From the NCBI GenBank assembly GCA_050288105.1, contig JBNKDE010000008.1, positions 185,254 through 249,253 of the forward strand: DNA of 64,000 nucleotides. The letters run 5' to 3'. The translations under genes were made by a program, and so were the position numbers. This document shows, in pieces, positions 42,867-52,542 of this stretch; position 1 is the stretch's first letter, and each line of letters begins with the position of its first letter. The notes beneath the pieces are model-generated. The model was not told the origin of the DNA and did no database searches. It was given only the letters and a program-made list of their open reading frames with translations. The DNA is from JACNJF01 sp050288105 (GTDB taxonomy: Bacteria > Pseudomonadota > Gammaproteobacteria > GCA-001735895).

Positions 42867-44788
42867 TGATCAGGGAAATTATGTCGGTCAAACCGGTTTT
42901 ACCTATGCTTTTACGAAGTCTTGTTTTTTATCTCGCGCTGCTTGTGTCCACTATTTCATATGCTGAAGAGGTTACGCTGAATTTTAGCGATGCGGATCTA
43001 AGTGCAGTAGTGAACAGCGTTTCTCAAATCACCGGGAAAAATTTTATTATCGACCCGCGGGTAAAAGGCAAGGTCACAGTAATATCATCCAAGCCGTTGA
43101 ATGAGGATGAGGTTTACAACGTTTTCCTCTCCATTCTCTCTGTGCATGGTTTTGCAACCGTTCCGACTAAAAATGCGATCAAGATCATTCCAGATGCAGC
43201 TGCAAAACAGGACTCTGCCCCGTTCGTAAATTCCAGCTACCCGGATAATGACCAGTTAGTTACCCAGGTGATCGCGGTAAACAACGTTAATGCGACTCAA
43301 CTGGTTCCCATTTTGAGACCGCTGGTTGCGCAACAGGGGCATCTTGCCGCTTACGCTGAAACCAACGTACTGATCGTTTCTGATCGTGCTTCAAATATCA
43401 AGCGTGTGATTCAGATTATTCATCAGGTGGATAAAAAGACTGATGAAGAACTCGAATTTGTAAAGTTAGAACATGCTTTTGCGACAGAGGTAGTGAGGTT
43501 ATTGAGTGGATTAAGCAGTGACGCGAGTGCGCAGAACAAGGGAGCATCACCCTCTATTAAATTCAGTGCCGATGAACGCACCAATAGTATTTTATTAAGT
43601 GGCGAGAAAAATCTTCGACTCAAGTATCGATCTATTATTTCGCAGTTAGATCAACCGGTCGAGTCCAGTGGCAATATCCATGTTGTCTATCTGCGCTATG
43701 CCAGTGCGGAAAACATTGCCAAGATTCTGGGCAGTGTGGGTAAGGATGTGCTCAATTCACAGAAGAAAAATGCCGATGTATCGAAAGCCTCCGGTGATAC
43801 AGTGTTAAACATTCAGGCAGACGATGTATCTAATGCTCTAGTGATTACAGCGCCAATGTCTATTTTCAGGTCGTTGCGCACGGTCATCCAGCAGCTTGAT
43901 ATACCGCGCGCCCAGGTGCATATAGAGGCGATCATCGCTGAAGTATCACTGAATGCATCGAATGAGCTGGGTGTTCAATGGCTGATTGATGATACTTCGT
44001 CAAATGGACCTGCACTGGCAACCAATTTTGGTACGGGCTCCAGCCTTGCTTCCATCGCGGGTGGGATAGCAGCTGGGACTGCTCCTAGCCTCGGCGAAGG
44101 ACTCTCGCTGGCCCTTGGTCAGATTGGCGAGTCTTCTGTCGATTTCGTTACCCTGATCAGGGCGCTTTCGGGTGATTCCGATAACAACCTGTTGTCTACC
44201 CCTTCTATTGTGACGCTGGATAATCAGGAAGCTGAAATTATTGTTGGTGAAAATGTCCCTTTCATCACGGGCGAATACACAACCTCGACTACGGGGACAA
44301 CCGCTAATCCTTTTAGGACGGTAGAAAGAAAAGATGTGGGTATCAGCCTGAAGGTTAAACCACAGATCAATGAAGGCGACACCATTACCATGGAGATTCA
44401 ACAGGAGGTTTCCAATCTGAATGGCGCCAGCACCGGGGTGGATGTGATTACCAGCAAGCGATCATTAAAAACAATGGTGCAATTGCAGGATGGGGAGTTG
44501 CTGGTGTTGGGCGGATTGATAGACGATATCCTGGTTGAGAAGCAACAGAAAGTACCTGGGCTAGGTGATATTCCCGTGTTGGGCGCATTATTTCGTTCCT
44601 CCACAATGGAAAAGACTAAACGAAATTTAATGATATTTTTGCGTGCGCGTATCATCAAGGATCCTGACAAGGCTCGACTGTTTAGTAACAAAAAATACAA
44701 TGCGCTGAGAGATTATCAGCTCCAGAGGGCAGAAGAGAATACGAATAACCCCCCTGTTTTAGAGCAGCTGGAGTTGTTTAATGATTAA
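42866..44788 (+). CDS. gspD: Type II secretion secretin GspD
   Basis: The 640-residue product has a signal peptide (LVFYLALLVSTISYA), then the N0 domain (VTLNFSDADLSAVVNSVSQI) and repeated N1-N3 domains (VIAVNNVNATQLVPILRPLV, FVKLEHAFATEVVRLLSGL). The secretin core follows (LLSTPSIVTLDNQEAEIIVG, DVGISLKVKPQINEG, LLVLGGLIDD, VPGLGDIPVLGALFRS). It forms the outer-membrane channel. The gene is uninterrupted and ends 42 bases before the gspE relic. Confidence 0.97.
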   Translation: MIREIMSVKPVLPMLLRSLVFYLALLVSTISYAEEVTLNFSDADLSAVVNSVSQITGKNFIIDPRVKGKVTVISSKPLNEDEVYNVFLSILSVHGFATVPTKNAIKIIPDAAAKQDSAPFVNSSYPDNDQLVTQVIAVNNVNATQLVPILRPLVAQQGHLAAYAETNVLIVSDRASNIKRVIQIIHQVDKKTDEELEFVKLEHAFATEVVRLLSGLSSDASAQNKGASPSIKFSADERTNSILLSGEKNLRLKYRSIISQLDQPVESSGNIHVVYLRYASAENIAKILGSVGKDVLNSQKKNADVSKASGDTVLNIQADDVSNALVITAPMSIFRSLRTVIQQLDIPRAQVHIEAIIAEVSLNASNELGVQWLIDDTSSNGPALATNFGTGSSLASIAGGIAAGTAPSLGEGLSLALGQIGESSVDFVTLIRALSGDSDNNLLSTPSIVTLDNQEAEIIVGENVPFITGEYTTSTTGTTANPFRTVERKDVGISLKVKPQINEGDTITMEIQQEVSNLNGASTGVDVITSKRSLKTMVQLQDGELLVLGGLIDDILVEKQQKVPGLGDIPVLGALFRSSTMEKTKRNLMIFLRARIIKDPDKARLFSNKKYNALRDYQLQRAEENTNNPPVLEQLELFND

Positions 44789-44830
44789 GCTGGTTAGTCT
44801 CCCTGGAGCGGACGGCAGGAGTTGATCAGT

Positions 44831-45350
44831 ATGGACGAGAAACCCTTAACCCTATCGTATGCATTTTCAAAAAAATTTGGTGTATTAATACGCTCCCGTA
44901 ACGAGACAGGCGCTGAAGCAGGCTTGACGCTTTCATTAAAAAAAGAAACCCCACTGGCCGCCTTCATTGAAGCGCAAAGGGTTCATGGGTTGGTCAGCAA
45001 GCTGTCACTGATCTCTGACCAGGAGTTCAACGACGAGATGAGCCGGCAGTTTGAGCTTTCATCCAATAATTCGATTTTGGCGAATGAGCAGTTGGGTGGC
45101 GAATTAAACCTGCAGGATGTTGCACGCGAGCTTTCCGAACCTGAAGACCTGCTGGAAAGTGATGACGATGCGCCTATCATCCGCCTGATTACTGAAGCGA
45201 TCAAGGAAAATGCCTCTGATATTTATCAAGAGCCCTACGAAACCCGTTTATCTTCCAATTTCTTATTGAAGGGGGGGGCGGGAAGTTATATAGCACCTCA
45301 TGCAAGTTTCTGCGCTGCTGATCGGCGCAAGTAAGAATTTGGACCTGATA
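44831..45350 (+). pseudogene. gspE: Truncated, decayed gspE relic
   Basis: It begins with a normal start (ATG 44831, 9 bases after AGGAG) and codes for a GspE N-terminal domain: AFSKKFGVLIR, FIEAQRVHGLVSKL and DLLESDDDAPIIRLITEAIK. It lacks four codons found in the intact copy (one of two CTGATT repeats deleted), loses sense after YETRLS near a G8 run at 45271-45278 and stops at 45334. Beyond the frameshift, bases up to about 45350 still align with the intact gspE at 53881 onward. Walker A, the Asp box, Walker B and the zinc motif are all gone. It occupies the expected gspE position after gspD. Confidence 0.92.
45131..45223 (+). repeat. Direct repeat, left copy (gspE block)
   Basis: This matches 53776-53880 with three mismatches in the first 20 bases and one near the end, apart from a 12-base deletion after 45190. 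The central 45 bases from GACCTGCTGG are identical. It marks the left homology at the island junction. Confidence 0.93.
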
Positions 45351-45654
45351 GATTCTTACGCATCGCTCCACTACGAGATAGAAGGTTTTCTAAGTCGAAA
45401 ATCCATGATCATAGTAATTAGCATTTTTCCCAATTTGATGTAGCTTTTTCGACTCTGAAAACCGAAAAAAGACCAATTCTGCTGAAGGGCAGTTTAAATC
45501 TAAAATCTGATTTCATCTGTAATACATTGACATGAGTTGCAATTTTACACTTTTTTAGTTGTAACCCGACATTAGTGTATCTATATAAGAGTTTATTTCT
45601 TACAATTTGTACGAGGACTTATATCAGGTCCAGTTATCCTTAGGTAGATTAAGA

Positions 45655-47607
45655 TTGGAAATTATTTTTCTCCACTTACTTATTATCATGTGCCATTTGT
45701 TTTTCCTGGCTATCATTTTTTTCAGGGGGATAAAAACAGATTATGTGTTTTTATTAGCCATTCTATTCACTTTAATCTGGCAAGTTCAATCTATCGTTAA
45801 TAATTACGCTAGCGATAATTATTATCCTAATTTTTACAGTATTGTTCTAAGTTTATTCGGCTGGGCAATATATATTCAGTCAGTTTACCTTAAAATTCCT
45901 GGTATCAAGCCGATAAAATTTGTTTCAGTTTATGGTGTAAATATACTTCTAATCTTGATTTTTGCTTTTGGATACCATATTGATGAAATAGCACAATCTA
46001 TGCCTTTTGATGAAGGTACGTTGTATTTAGCCGGGCTATTAATTGCTATGGCAATGATGTATTACCTGGAAAATATTATACGATGTCTGAAATCTGAATA
46101 TCGATTTGTTTATAAACATATGATTTTCTGGCTGGCTATAATTGCAGGGGTAAACTTACTCACCCTTTATCAATTATTACTACAAGAAGAACTGAGTTTA
46201 TTTCTCCACTATCTATCTCTATTAGTGTACGTCCCCTTGCCACTTTTTTTGTTTATTTCGATTAATCGATCATCTAAGGCAATGACAAGTCATTTTAATC
46301 AAGATAACACAAATCAATTACAGTATTTCCTGATTCTGGCTGGAATAGTTTTAATTATTGCAGGTATCCTCAGGATGATCGATCTCTATTTCAGTCAAGT
46401 TCTCAGTGAGTTTTATCAAGCTATATTTTTCATTATATTGTTGACAATTGGAGGAGCCCTTTTCCTGTCAAATTTCCTGAGGTCAGAATTATCTCTTTTT
46501 CTGAGATCTTATTTCTATGGGGACCCAAATGACTATAAAAAAGAATGGGATAATGTCAGTCGAATCACTCGAAATGAGGCAGGGATTTATCTGCGCATAC
46601 TGGATTATTACCAACAGCGAGTGAATGCACATCAGTCTGCCCTTTATCTGTATCAACAAGGCAGGATGAGCAAAATGGTATCAACCGATAATGGTTTTGC
46701 TGATAGTTTAGATGATCTGGATACAATATTGAATGAGGCAACCCAGATTTCAAACGGTATCTTCGCCAGTATTGGAGCTTCTCCTGAAGATAATGACCTT
46801 TATATTACGTTAAATGTCGAAGGTGACCTGATTGGAGTGTGCTGGTTGAGGTTGAATACTAAAACTATCAATCTGGATGAAGCCTCCATACAGTTGTATC
46901 AAACTGTCAGTGCTGAATTCGCAATACGCCTTTGGGAGATTAGACATAAAACTGAGAATCAACGTAAGGAGAAGTTAGCGGCATTCAATAAAACGGTAGC
47001 TTTCCTGGCACATGATTTAAAAAATATTGTCGCTCAGCAGCAACTTGCGTATGAAAATTTTAATAAGTATAAGAGTGATCCTGACTTTTTAGATGATTTT
47101 CACGAAACCATTGGGCATTCCACTCAAAGGTTAGTGAATCTAATTTCTCAACTTAGATACAAATCACTAAATCCCACAAAAAATTCTGCTAGTTTTGACA
47201 AATTAGTTGACTTCATTGAACAACAAGTCCGGTTAGCAAAAGGTCGTATAATTTTTATATATGAAAACCCTGAAAATAAAAACCCCACCCTGGATACCAA
47301 TGTAACGGTAGTCGTTGAAAATTTATTGAAAAATGCAGTCGAAGCCTCTCAGCCTGAGCAGGTGGTAGAAATTTCTGTTGTATTAAATCAGGATTTACAC
47401 ATTGATGTGAATGACAGCGGTGAAGGAATGAAGCAAACATTCATTGAGAATAAATTATTTGAACCATTTTCCAGTAGTAGACGGGATCATGGCCTTGGAG
47501 TAGGTATGTATCATGTAAAAACAATATTAGATGAGATGAATGGTAAAATTGATATTTCATCCGTACCTGGAGAAGGGACTCAGGTTCGTGTGGTTATACC
47601 GATATAA
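45655..47607 (+). CDS. prsK: PrsK-like membrane sensor histidine kinase of the PEP-CTERM system
   Basis: Residues ~1-290 of the 650-residue product are a series of hydrophobic helices (LVYVPLPLFLFISINRS and others). A GAF-like region follows, then the kinase core: His box FLAHDLKNIVAQQQL, N box VVENLLKNAVEAS, DSGEGM and the G2 box DHGLGVGMYHVK. The HDLKN form and membrane layout match PrsK kinases found with exosortases. TTG 45655 is chosen because AGGTAG lies 7 bases upstream; a TTG at 45607 is also in frame. It is followed after 3 bases by prsR. Confidence 0.88.
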   Translation: MEIIFLHLLIIMCHLFFLAIIFFRGIKTDYVFLLAILFTLIWQVQSIVNNYASDNYYPNFYSIVLSLFGWAIYIQSVYLKIPGIKPIKFVSVYGVNILLILIFAFGYHIDEIAQSMPFDEGTLYLAGLLIAMAMMYYLENIIRCLKSEYRFVYKHMIFWLAIIAGVNLLTLYQLLLQEELSLFLHYLSLLVYVPLPLFLFISINRSSKAMTSHFNQDNTNQLQYFLILAGIVLIIAGILRMIDLYFSQVLSEFYQAIFFIILLTIGGALFLSNFLRSELSLFLRSYFYGDPNDYKKEWDNVSRITRNEAGIYLRILDYYQQRVNAHQSALYLYQQGRMSKMVSTDNGFADSLDDLDTILNEATQISNGIFASIGASPEDNDLYITLNVEGDLIGVCWLRLNTKTINLDEASIQLYQTVSAEFAIRLWEIRHKTENQRKEKLAAFNKTVAFLAHDLKNIVAQQQLAYENFNKYKSDPDFLDDFHETIGHSTQRLVNLISQLRYKSLNPTKNSASFDKLVDFIEQQVRLAKGRIIFIYENPENKNPTLDTNVTVVVENLLKNAVEASQPEQVVEISVVLNQDLHIDVNDSGEGMKQTFIENKLFEPFSSSRRDHGLGVGMYHVKTILDEMNGKIDISSVPGEGTQVRVVIPI

Positions 47608-47610
47608 TTT

Positions 47611-48999
47611 ATGACGTCGAATAAAACTATCCTTCTCGTTGAAGATGATCCAGGGCTTCAAAAGCAACTAAAGTGGGCGTTGAAGTCGGATTATGAGGTC
47701 CTTATCGCAAGCAATCGTAAGAGCGCGCAAAAACTTTTTAAAGAAACAATTCCTGCAGTAGTAGTTCATGATTTGGGCTTACCCCCTGATGAGCGAGGTG
47801 TTAGTGAGGGGAAAGCATCAGTAAAACAAATCTTAAAGGCCTATCCAAATACGCGCATCATAGTGATGACTGGACAGGGGGATGAAAAGGATGCGATAGA
47901 GTTGGTTAGTCTTGGCGCTCACGATTTCTTTAGCAAACCTGTCGAAGTAGAAACATTAAAAATGATTATTGAGAGAGCTTTTTTTCTACATGGGCTGGAG
48001 TCTCAAAATAATAATCACCAACGGGAAAGGTCTTTTGATCAATCTCTGTTTGTACTTCCTGGTGTAGTAGGTCAGTCCACTATCATGCAAGAAATTGCGC
48101 GACGAGTTAAGAAAGTAGCTAAAACATCTGCGACGACCTATATACACGGTGCTAGTGGTACGGGAAAGGAGCTTATAGCACGCGCAATTCACATTTTAAG
48201 CGATAGAAAAGAGAAACCGTTTGTTGCGATTAACTGTGCAGCCATTCCTGAGGCTTTACTCGAAAGTGAATTGTTTGGATATGAAAAGGGCGCTTTTACA
48301 GGTGCTAATAAAAAAACTATAGGAAAGATTGAACAAGCGAATGCGGGAACACTCTTTCTAGACGAAATTGGTGATATGGCGTATGACCTACAATCAAAGA
48401 TTTTGCGTTTTCTTCAGGAAAGATCTATTCAAAGATTAGGAGGTAAACATGATATTTCTGTCGATGTTCGAATTATTTCTGCCACACATCAAGATCTAGA
48501 TGAATTAATTGCCAGGCAACAATTTAGGGAAGATTTATTGTATAGAATCAATGAAATTGAAATTAATTTGCCAGAAATAAGTGAAAGAGGTGATGATATT
48601 GAGCTCATTTCGATACATTTATTGGGAAAATTCGCAGCATCTCATGGTAAGCACAATCTTAAATTTACCGATTCGGCTTTATCTGCCATTAAGCGAGCAA
48701 GCTGGAAAGGTAATGTCCGGCAATTATCCAATCAGATAAATCGAGCTGTTATCTTGTCTGATTCGGATTATATTTCACTAGATGATCTTGAGCTAAAAAC
48801 TGACAAACATATTTTTAACGAGGAAGAAACTTGTGATGATATTCCTACTCTTAAACAGGCAAAAGATAATGCGGAAATCAAGACCGTTTTAAAAGCGTTG
48901 AAAGCAAATAATAACAATGTTTTGGAAACAGCAAAGCTTTTGGGTATCTCTCGTCAAAGAGTTTATGAATTGCTTAAAAAGCATAAAATAAGTGGCTAA
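47611..48999 (+). CDS. prsR: PrsR-like sigma-54-dependent response regulator
   Basis: In the 462-residue product the receiver domain (1-120) has ILLVEDDPG and the acceptor Asp in VVVHDLGLPPDERG. The AAA+ activator domain (about 148-380) has GASGTGKELIARAIH (Walker A), ESELFGYEKGAFTGA with the sigma-54 contact loop GAFTGA, and GTLFLDEIGDM (Walker B). The Fis-type HTH (LETAKLLGISRQRVYELLKK) ends the protein. Partner of the adjacent kinase, it should activate sigma-54 promoters of PEP-CTERM or exopolysaccharide genes. IHF, encoded at 7503, usually assists such promoters. Confidence 0.93.
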   Translation: MTSNKTILLVEDDPGLQKQLKWALKSDYEVLIASNRKSAQKLFKETIPAVVVHDLGLPPDERGVSEGKASVKQILKAYPNTRIIVMTGQGDEKDAIELVSLGAHDFFSKPVEVETLKMIIERAFFLHGLESQNNNHQRERSFDQSLFVLPGVVGQSTIMQEIARRVKKVAKTSATTYIHGASGTGKELIARAIHILSDRKEKPFVAINCAAIPEALLESELFGYEKGAFTGANKKTIGKIEQANAGTLFLDEIGDMAYDLQSKILRFLQERSIQRLGGKHDISVDVRIISATHQDLDELIARQQFREDLLYRINEIEINLPEISERGDDIELISIHLLGKFAASHGKHNLKFTDSALSAIKRASWKGNVRQLSNQINRAVILSDSDYISLDDLELKTDKHIFNEEETCDDIPTLKQAKDNAEIKTVLKALKANNNNVLETAKLLGISRQRVYELLKKHKISG

Positions 49000-49006
49000 A
49001 TATTTT

Positions 49007-51595
49007 ATGAAAACCTTTTCTATTATTTTTATCTCCTGCCTTATTTTATTGTCAGGCTGTGATAAACCAACATCAAAATCATTGGATAATATTGACTTAG
49101 CAAAGTTCTATGCAGAAAACGGGTCATATTCTCAATCTATTATAACGCTTCAAAATGAAATAAAAAAAAATCAGAGTAATAAAGATGCGCATTATTTGCT
49201 AGCCAAGATATATTTTGATCTGGAATACCTATCTGAAGCTGAAGAAAATATTAGGCAAGCACGAGCACTGGGATGTGATTCAAGTGAGTGCAAACTGTTA
49301 TTGCTTGATATTTTAATTGCCAACAAAAAAATAGATAAAGCAGCAGCAATTATTCCTGATGTGTTTGTGGCAGATTCTGATAAAAAATTACTGAGAAAGA
49401 TACAGATAGAATATTTGAGAGACCATGATCTTGAAGAGTTGAAATCCAGAATAGGAGCCTTGAAATCAATTCAAGCCAGAGAATTTTTGTTAAAGGCTCA
49501 ATATGAAAATAAGAAATATATTGAATTATATGAAGCATATCATCAAGGAGGTGATTTTTCTGTAGATGAGCTGCTTATTTTTGCGAAAGTTTTATATGTT
49601 CTGAACAAGTATCAAGATGCAGAAAAAGTGCTTCTTGAGGTGCGACTTAAAGATAAATCCGATATGATTTCGCGAAGAAAAATTGAGACTGTTGAAATAT
49701 TGGTTCGGGTTGATGTGGCCCTTGGTAAATTCGCGGAGGCGGATGCTATAAACCAGGCATTCTTAAAAAATCATGAGGGTAGTGGATACGCCGTTTTTAA
49801 GAATACTATCAATGACTTGAAAACAGCCAATTATAAAGCAGCAATAAAAAGCATAGAAGGTATGGTGAAGGCAAATCCCGATAATCTTCAGTCTAATCTT
49901 TTGCTTGCCTTCGCTTACTTTGGACAAAGAGATTATCAATCCGTGATCTCTACATTAAATAAATTTAAAGAAAATCTTGATCCTAGATATAAGCTTTTGT
50001 TGGCAACTTCCTATTTTAATACCGGAAATCCCAAAGCGGTTGTTGATTACCTGGCAGAAGATACGAATGATAATTTGTCCAGGTTGCTTTTGGCGAAAGC
50101 CACTATATCGACAGGTGATAAAGAAAAAGCACGTAAACTAATAAGCGGTATCTCACTTGATGATCAGAGTTTTCAGATTAGTCAAAAAGAGGATTATGCA
50201 GAAATACTTTATAAATTAAGGCAGTTTGATCGACTTATTCAAGATTTCAGTAAAAAAAACGATAACTCACCTAAGTTGAATCGATTAATTATTAATAGCT
50301 ATTTGGAAAATGGTGATTCAGAGAGGGCGGAACAATTCCTGGTTTCTTTAAATGATACTGTTTTACAAAGAGAATTATCAGCTCAGATTTTATTAAAGAA
50401 AAACGATTTGGAAGGAGCAATATCTGAATATAAGGAGGTTGTTAAAGACCGCGGAAATAAGGCGGACTATTCTACGCTAGCGCGTCTATATATCGCGAAC
50501 AAACAGATTAAGAAAGGTTTCGATTGTTTGATTAACGCACTCAATCAGGAAGGAGATAATACGAAGATTCTTGCTTTGATTTATCAGTTTTTAGCAACCA
50601 ATTCAGACATCGAATTTTTTAGTAGGTTAGAACAAATCCCAGATGATCATCAAGATTATAGTGCAGTACAGTTGTTATTGGCCTCTATTGATTTCAGATC
50701 CGGACAGCTTGAGAAGTCGGCTCAACGTTTACAACAGTTTGATCAGGTGAACGATAGCAGAGTAATTTTATTAAAAGCTTTAAGTGAAAATCAGGGAGCT
50801 CCTGAAGAGAGTGTTAAACAAATAGAAGATTTATTTCAACATGAATACTCATTGCAAATTGCACAAATTTTGTTTACGTATTATCAGCAGTTCAATAAGT
50901 CTGGGCAATTAAAAAATCTATTGGAAAGAGTCAGAAAAGAGGACGGTGTGAGCCTGTTAACAGCGCCAATGATTGCTAAAGGCAGCCTTTCATTAAAGCA
51001 ATTTAAACAAGCAAATGAGATGGCGGCTTTCCTGAAGAAAAATGGTCGGGAGTTTTTAGCGAATGACATTTTTGCAGATGTTGCGTTTCTGAATCGTGAG
51101 TATTCTGAAGCGGTTAAGCTATATAAGCAAAACGTTCTGAATTCGCCTAATGAATCTACACTTATCAAACTCTATCGAAGTAAGTTAATGGAAAGACATT
51201 TTATTTCTGATCGTGAATTGACTGAGGCTGATGGATGGTTAGATAAATTTCCTGAAATGTGGCTGTTTAGACGCTTTGTTGCTAACCAGTATATACCTAA
51301 AGATATAAAGTTAGCGGCAGATCACTTTTCAAAACTAATTATCCATTACCCTGATGATAAAGAAATTTTAAACAATTATGCATGGTGTTTGCTGGATATA
51401 GACTTGGAAAAATCCTTGAAGTACGCACAGAAAGCTCATCAGCTTTATCCAGATAGCGCTGAAGTTATTGATACTTTATCAGTTGCTTTATACAAAAATG
51501 ATCAACATGACGCTGCTGTCTTGCTTTTAAAGGATGCAATTAAAAATATTCCAGACAAGTTGCTCAAAGAAAGGCTGTCTGAATTTGAGTCGTAG
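49007..51595 (+). CDS. prsT: PrsT-like TPR-repeat lipoprotein
   Basis: The 862-residue product has a lipoprotein signal with lipobox LLSGC at residues ~14-18, then about 20 TPR-like helical pairs (AKFYAENGSYSQSIITLQNE, DAHYLLAKIYFDLEYLSEAE, and near the end NNYAWCLLDIDLEKSLKYAQ). Its length, lipidation and repeat type match the large TPR proteins encoded beside prsK/prsR in exosortase loci. ATG 49007 is preferred over GTG 48992, which would overlap prsR by 8 bases. It probably scaffolds export or polysaccharide assembly at the membrane; exact role unknown. Confidence 0.85.
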   Translation: MKTFSIIFISCLILLSGCDKPTSKSLDNIDLAKFYAENGSYSQSIITLQNEIKKNQSNKDAHYLLAKIYFDLEYLSEAEENIRQARALGCDSSECKLLLLDILIANKKIDKAAAIIPDVFVADSDKKLLRKIQIEYLRDHDLEELKSRIGALKSIQAREFLLKAQYENKKYIELYEAYHQGGDFSVDELLIFAKVLYVLNKYQDAEKVLLEVRLKDKSDMISRRKIETVEILVRVDVALGKFAEADAINQAFLKNHEGSGYAVFKNTINDLKTANYKAAIKSIEGMVKANPDNLQSNLLLAFAYFGQRDYQSVISTLNKFKENLDPRYKLLLATSYFNTGNPKAVVDYLAEDTNDNLSRLLLAKATISTGDKEKARKLISGISLDDQSFQISQKEDYAEILYKLRQFDRLIQDFSKKNDNSPKLNRLIINSYLENGDSERAEQFLVSLNDTVLQRELSAQILLKKNDLEGAISEYKEVVKDRGNKADYSTLARLYIANKQIKKGFDCLINALNQEGDNTKILALIYQFLATNSDIEFFSRLEQIPDDHQDYSAVQLLLASIDFRSGQLEKSAQRLQQFDQVNDSRVILLKALSENQGAPEESVKQIEDLFQHEYSLQIAQILFTYYQQFNKSGQLKNLLERVRKEDGVSLLTAPMIAKGSLSLKQFKQANEMAAFLKKNGREFLANDIFADVAFLNREYSEAVKLYKQNVLNSPNESTLIKLYRSKLMERHFISDRELTEADGWLDKFPEMWLFRRFVANQYIPKDIKLAADHFSKLIIHYPDDKEILNNYAWCLLDIDLEKSLKYAQKAHQLYPDSAEVIDTLSVALYKNDQHDAAVLLLKDAIKNIPDKLLKERLSEFES

Positions 51596-51775
51596 TATTT
51601 GGTTGGGTGTAAGAATAAATTTACATGCTCTGATCAAAAGTCTGATAAATCTTACAAGACGAGTTATCTATAAAATTATTTATTCCTTTAACTGGTTGAT
51701 TAATAAAGAAATATTATTATTGGAGTGATATGTGTATTAAATTTACTACTTTAAACTAGAGAGATGGACTGGAAA

Positions 51776-52309
51776 ATGAAAAAGGTAACACTTTTTGCAA
51801 CACTTTTATTGCTAGGTAGCTTTGTTACAGCAAATGCAGGCATGATTCCAATGACCTGGACAGATACTTATGATCCTGCAGATATTCGATTAAGTAGCAG
51901 TAGGTATGCGACTCATTCTATCGGTTGGGACTTTGATATCACTCAAGACGGTTATAACCCTGCAACTGATGCAATCTGGAATTACGGTATATCATTAGGT
52001 GTGACTGATGATAATGGCGGTGACTGGAAAGCTGAGTGGGCTTATTTTGATCAAGCTGGTTTAACTGGCGATAGTCTATTTGAGATAGATTTTAGTGACG
52101 TGAATATTGGGGCAAGCTTTTCTGGTTGGGTAGACCTTTCACTGGATGGTATAATGAGCGTTTCCCTGACTGCGTTAAGCGGTGACTTTATTTTCCAGGA
52201 TGCTACTCTAACTGCTAAAGGGATTTCTGCACCAGAACCTGCGTTGATGGGTTTGTTCGGGGCAGGTCTGATTGGCTTAGGTTTTGCCCGACGCTTAAGA
52301 AAAGCTTAA
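51776..52309 (+). CDS. PEP-CTERM sorting-signal protein (predicted exosortase substrate)
   Basis: The 177-residue product has an N-terminal signal peptide (MKKVTLFATLLLLGSFVTANA). A ~125-residue domain rich in Asp, Trp and Ser follows, with no recognised enzyme motif. The C-terminal sorting tag consists of APEPA, a hydrophobic helix (LMGLFGAGLIGLGFA) and RRLRK. Exosortase is expected to cleave at the PEP motif. ATG 51776 gives a normal signal; ATG 51764 would add four residues. It is the only PEP-CTERM protein in the window and lies directly before the exosortase gene. Confidence 0.92.
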   Translation: MKKVTLFATLLLLGSFVTANAGMIPMTWTDTYDPADIRLSSSRYATHSIGWDFDITQDGYNPATDAIWNYGISLGVTDDNGGDWKAEWAYFDQAGLTGDSLFEIDFSDVNIGASFSGWVDLSLDGIMSVSLTALSGDFIFQDATLTAKGISAPEPALMGLFGAGLIGLGFARRLRKA

Positions 52310-52333
52310 TTTTTATTAAGTCGTTACGATTAC

Positions 52334-52361
52334 TAAAGCCCCTTATATAGGGGCTTTTTTT
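52334..52361 (+). terminator. Intrinsic terminator after the PEP-CTERM gene
   Basis: AAAGCCCC, loop TTATATA, GGGGCTTT and further T. It separates the prsK-prsR-prsT-PEP-CTERM unit from the exosortase gene, which must have its own promoter in 52362-52542. Confidence 0.93.
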
Positions 52362-52542
52362 TGCAATTTCATATGCGTGTTGGTTTTCGTGTTGAATGAT
52401 TTGAGGACTAGATTATTATTGCAAGTTCAAAACTTGAGCAATCGATGTAACCGTAAAATTAAAATATAGGACTATCTGAAGTAAAATTTAAAAATAGTTG
52501 ATTGTAAAAACCTTAAGAATAGTGACTTGTTAAATTAAATAT

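Noticed and set aside
52381..52395. TGG-N8-TTG pattern upstream of exosortase as a sigma-54 promoter
   Set aside because: The spacing fits -24/-12, but the -12 GC is TTGA and the -24 lacks GGCAC. It is too weak to annotate, although PrsR-type control makes the region worth testing.
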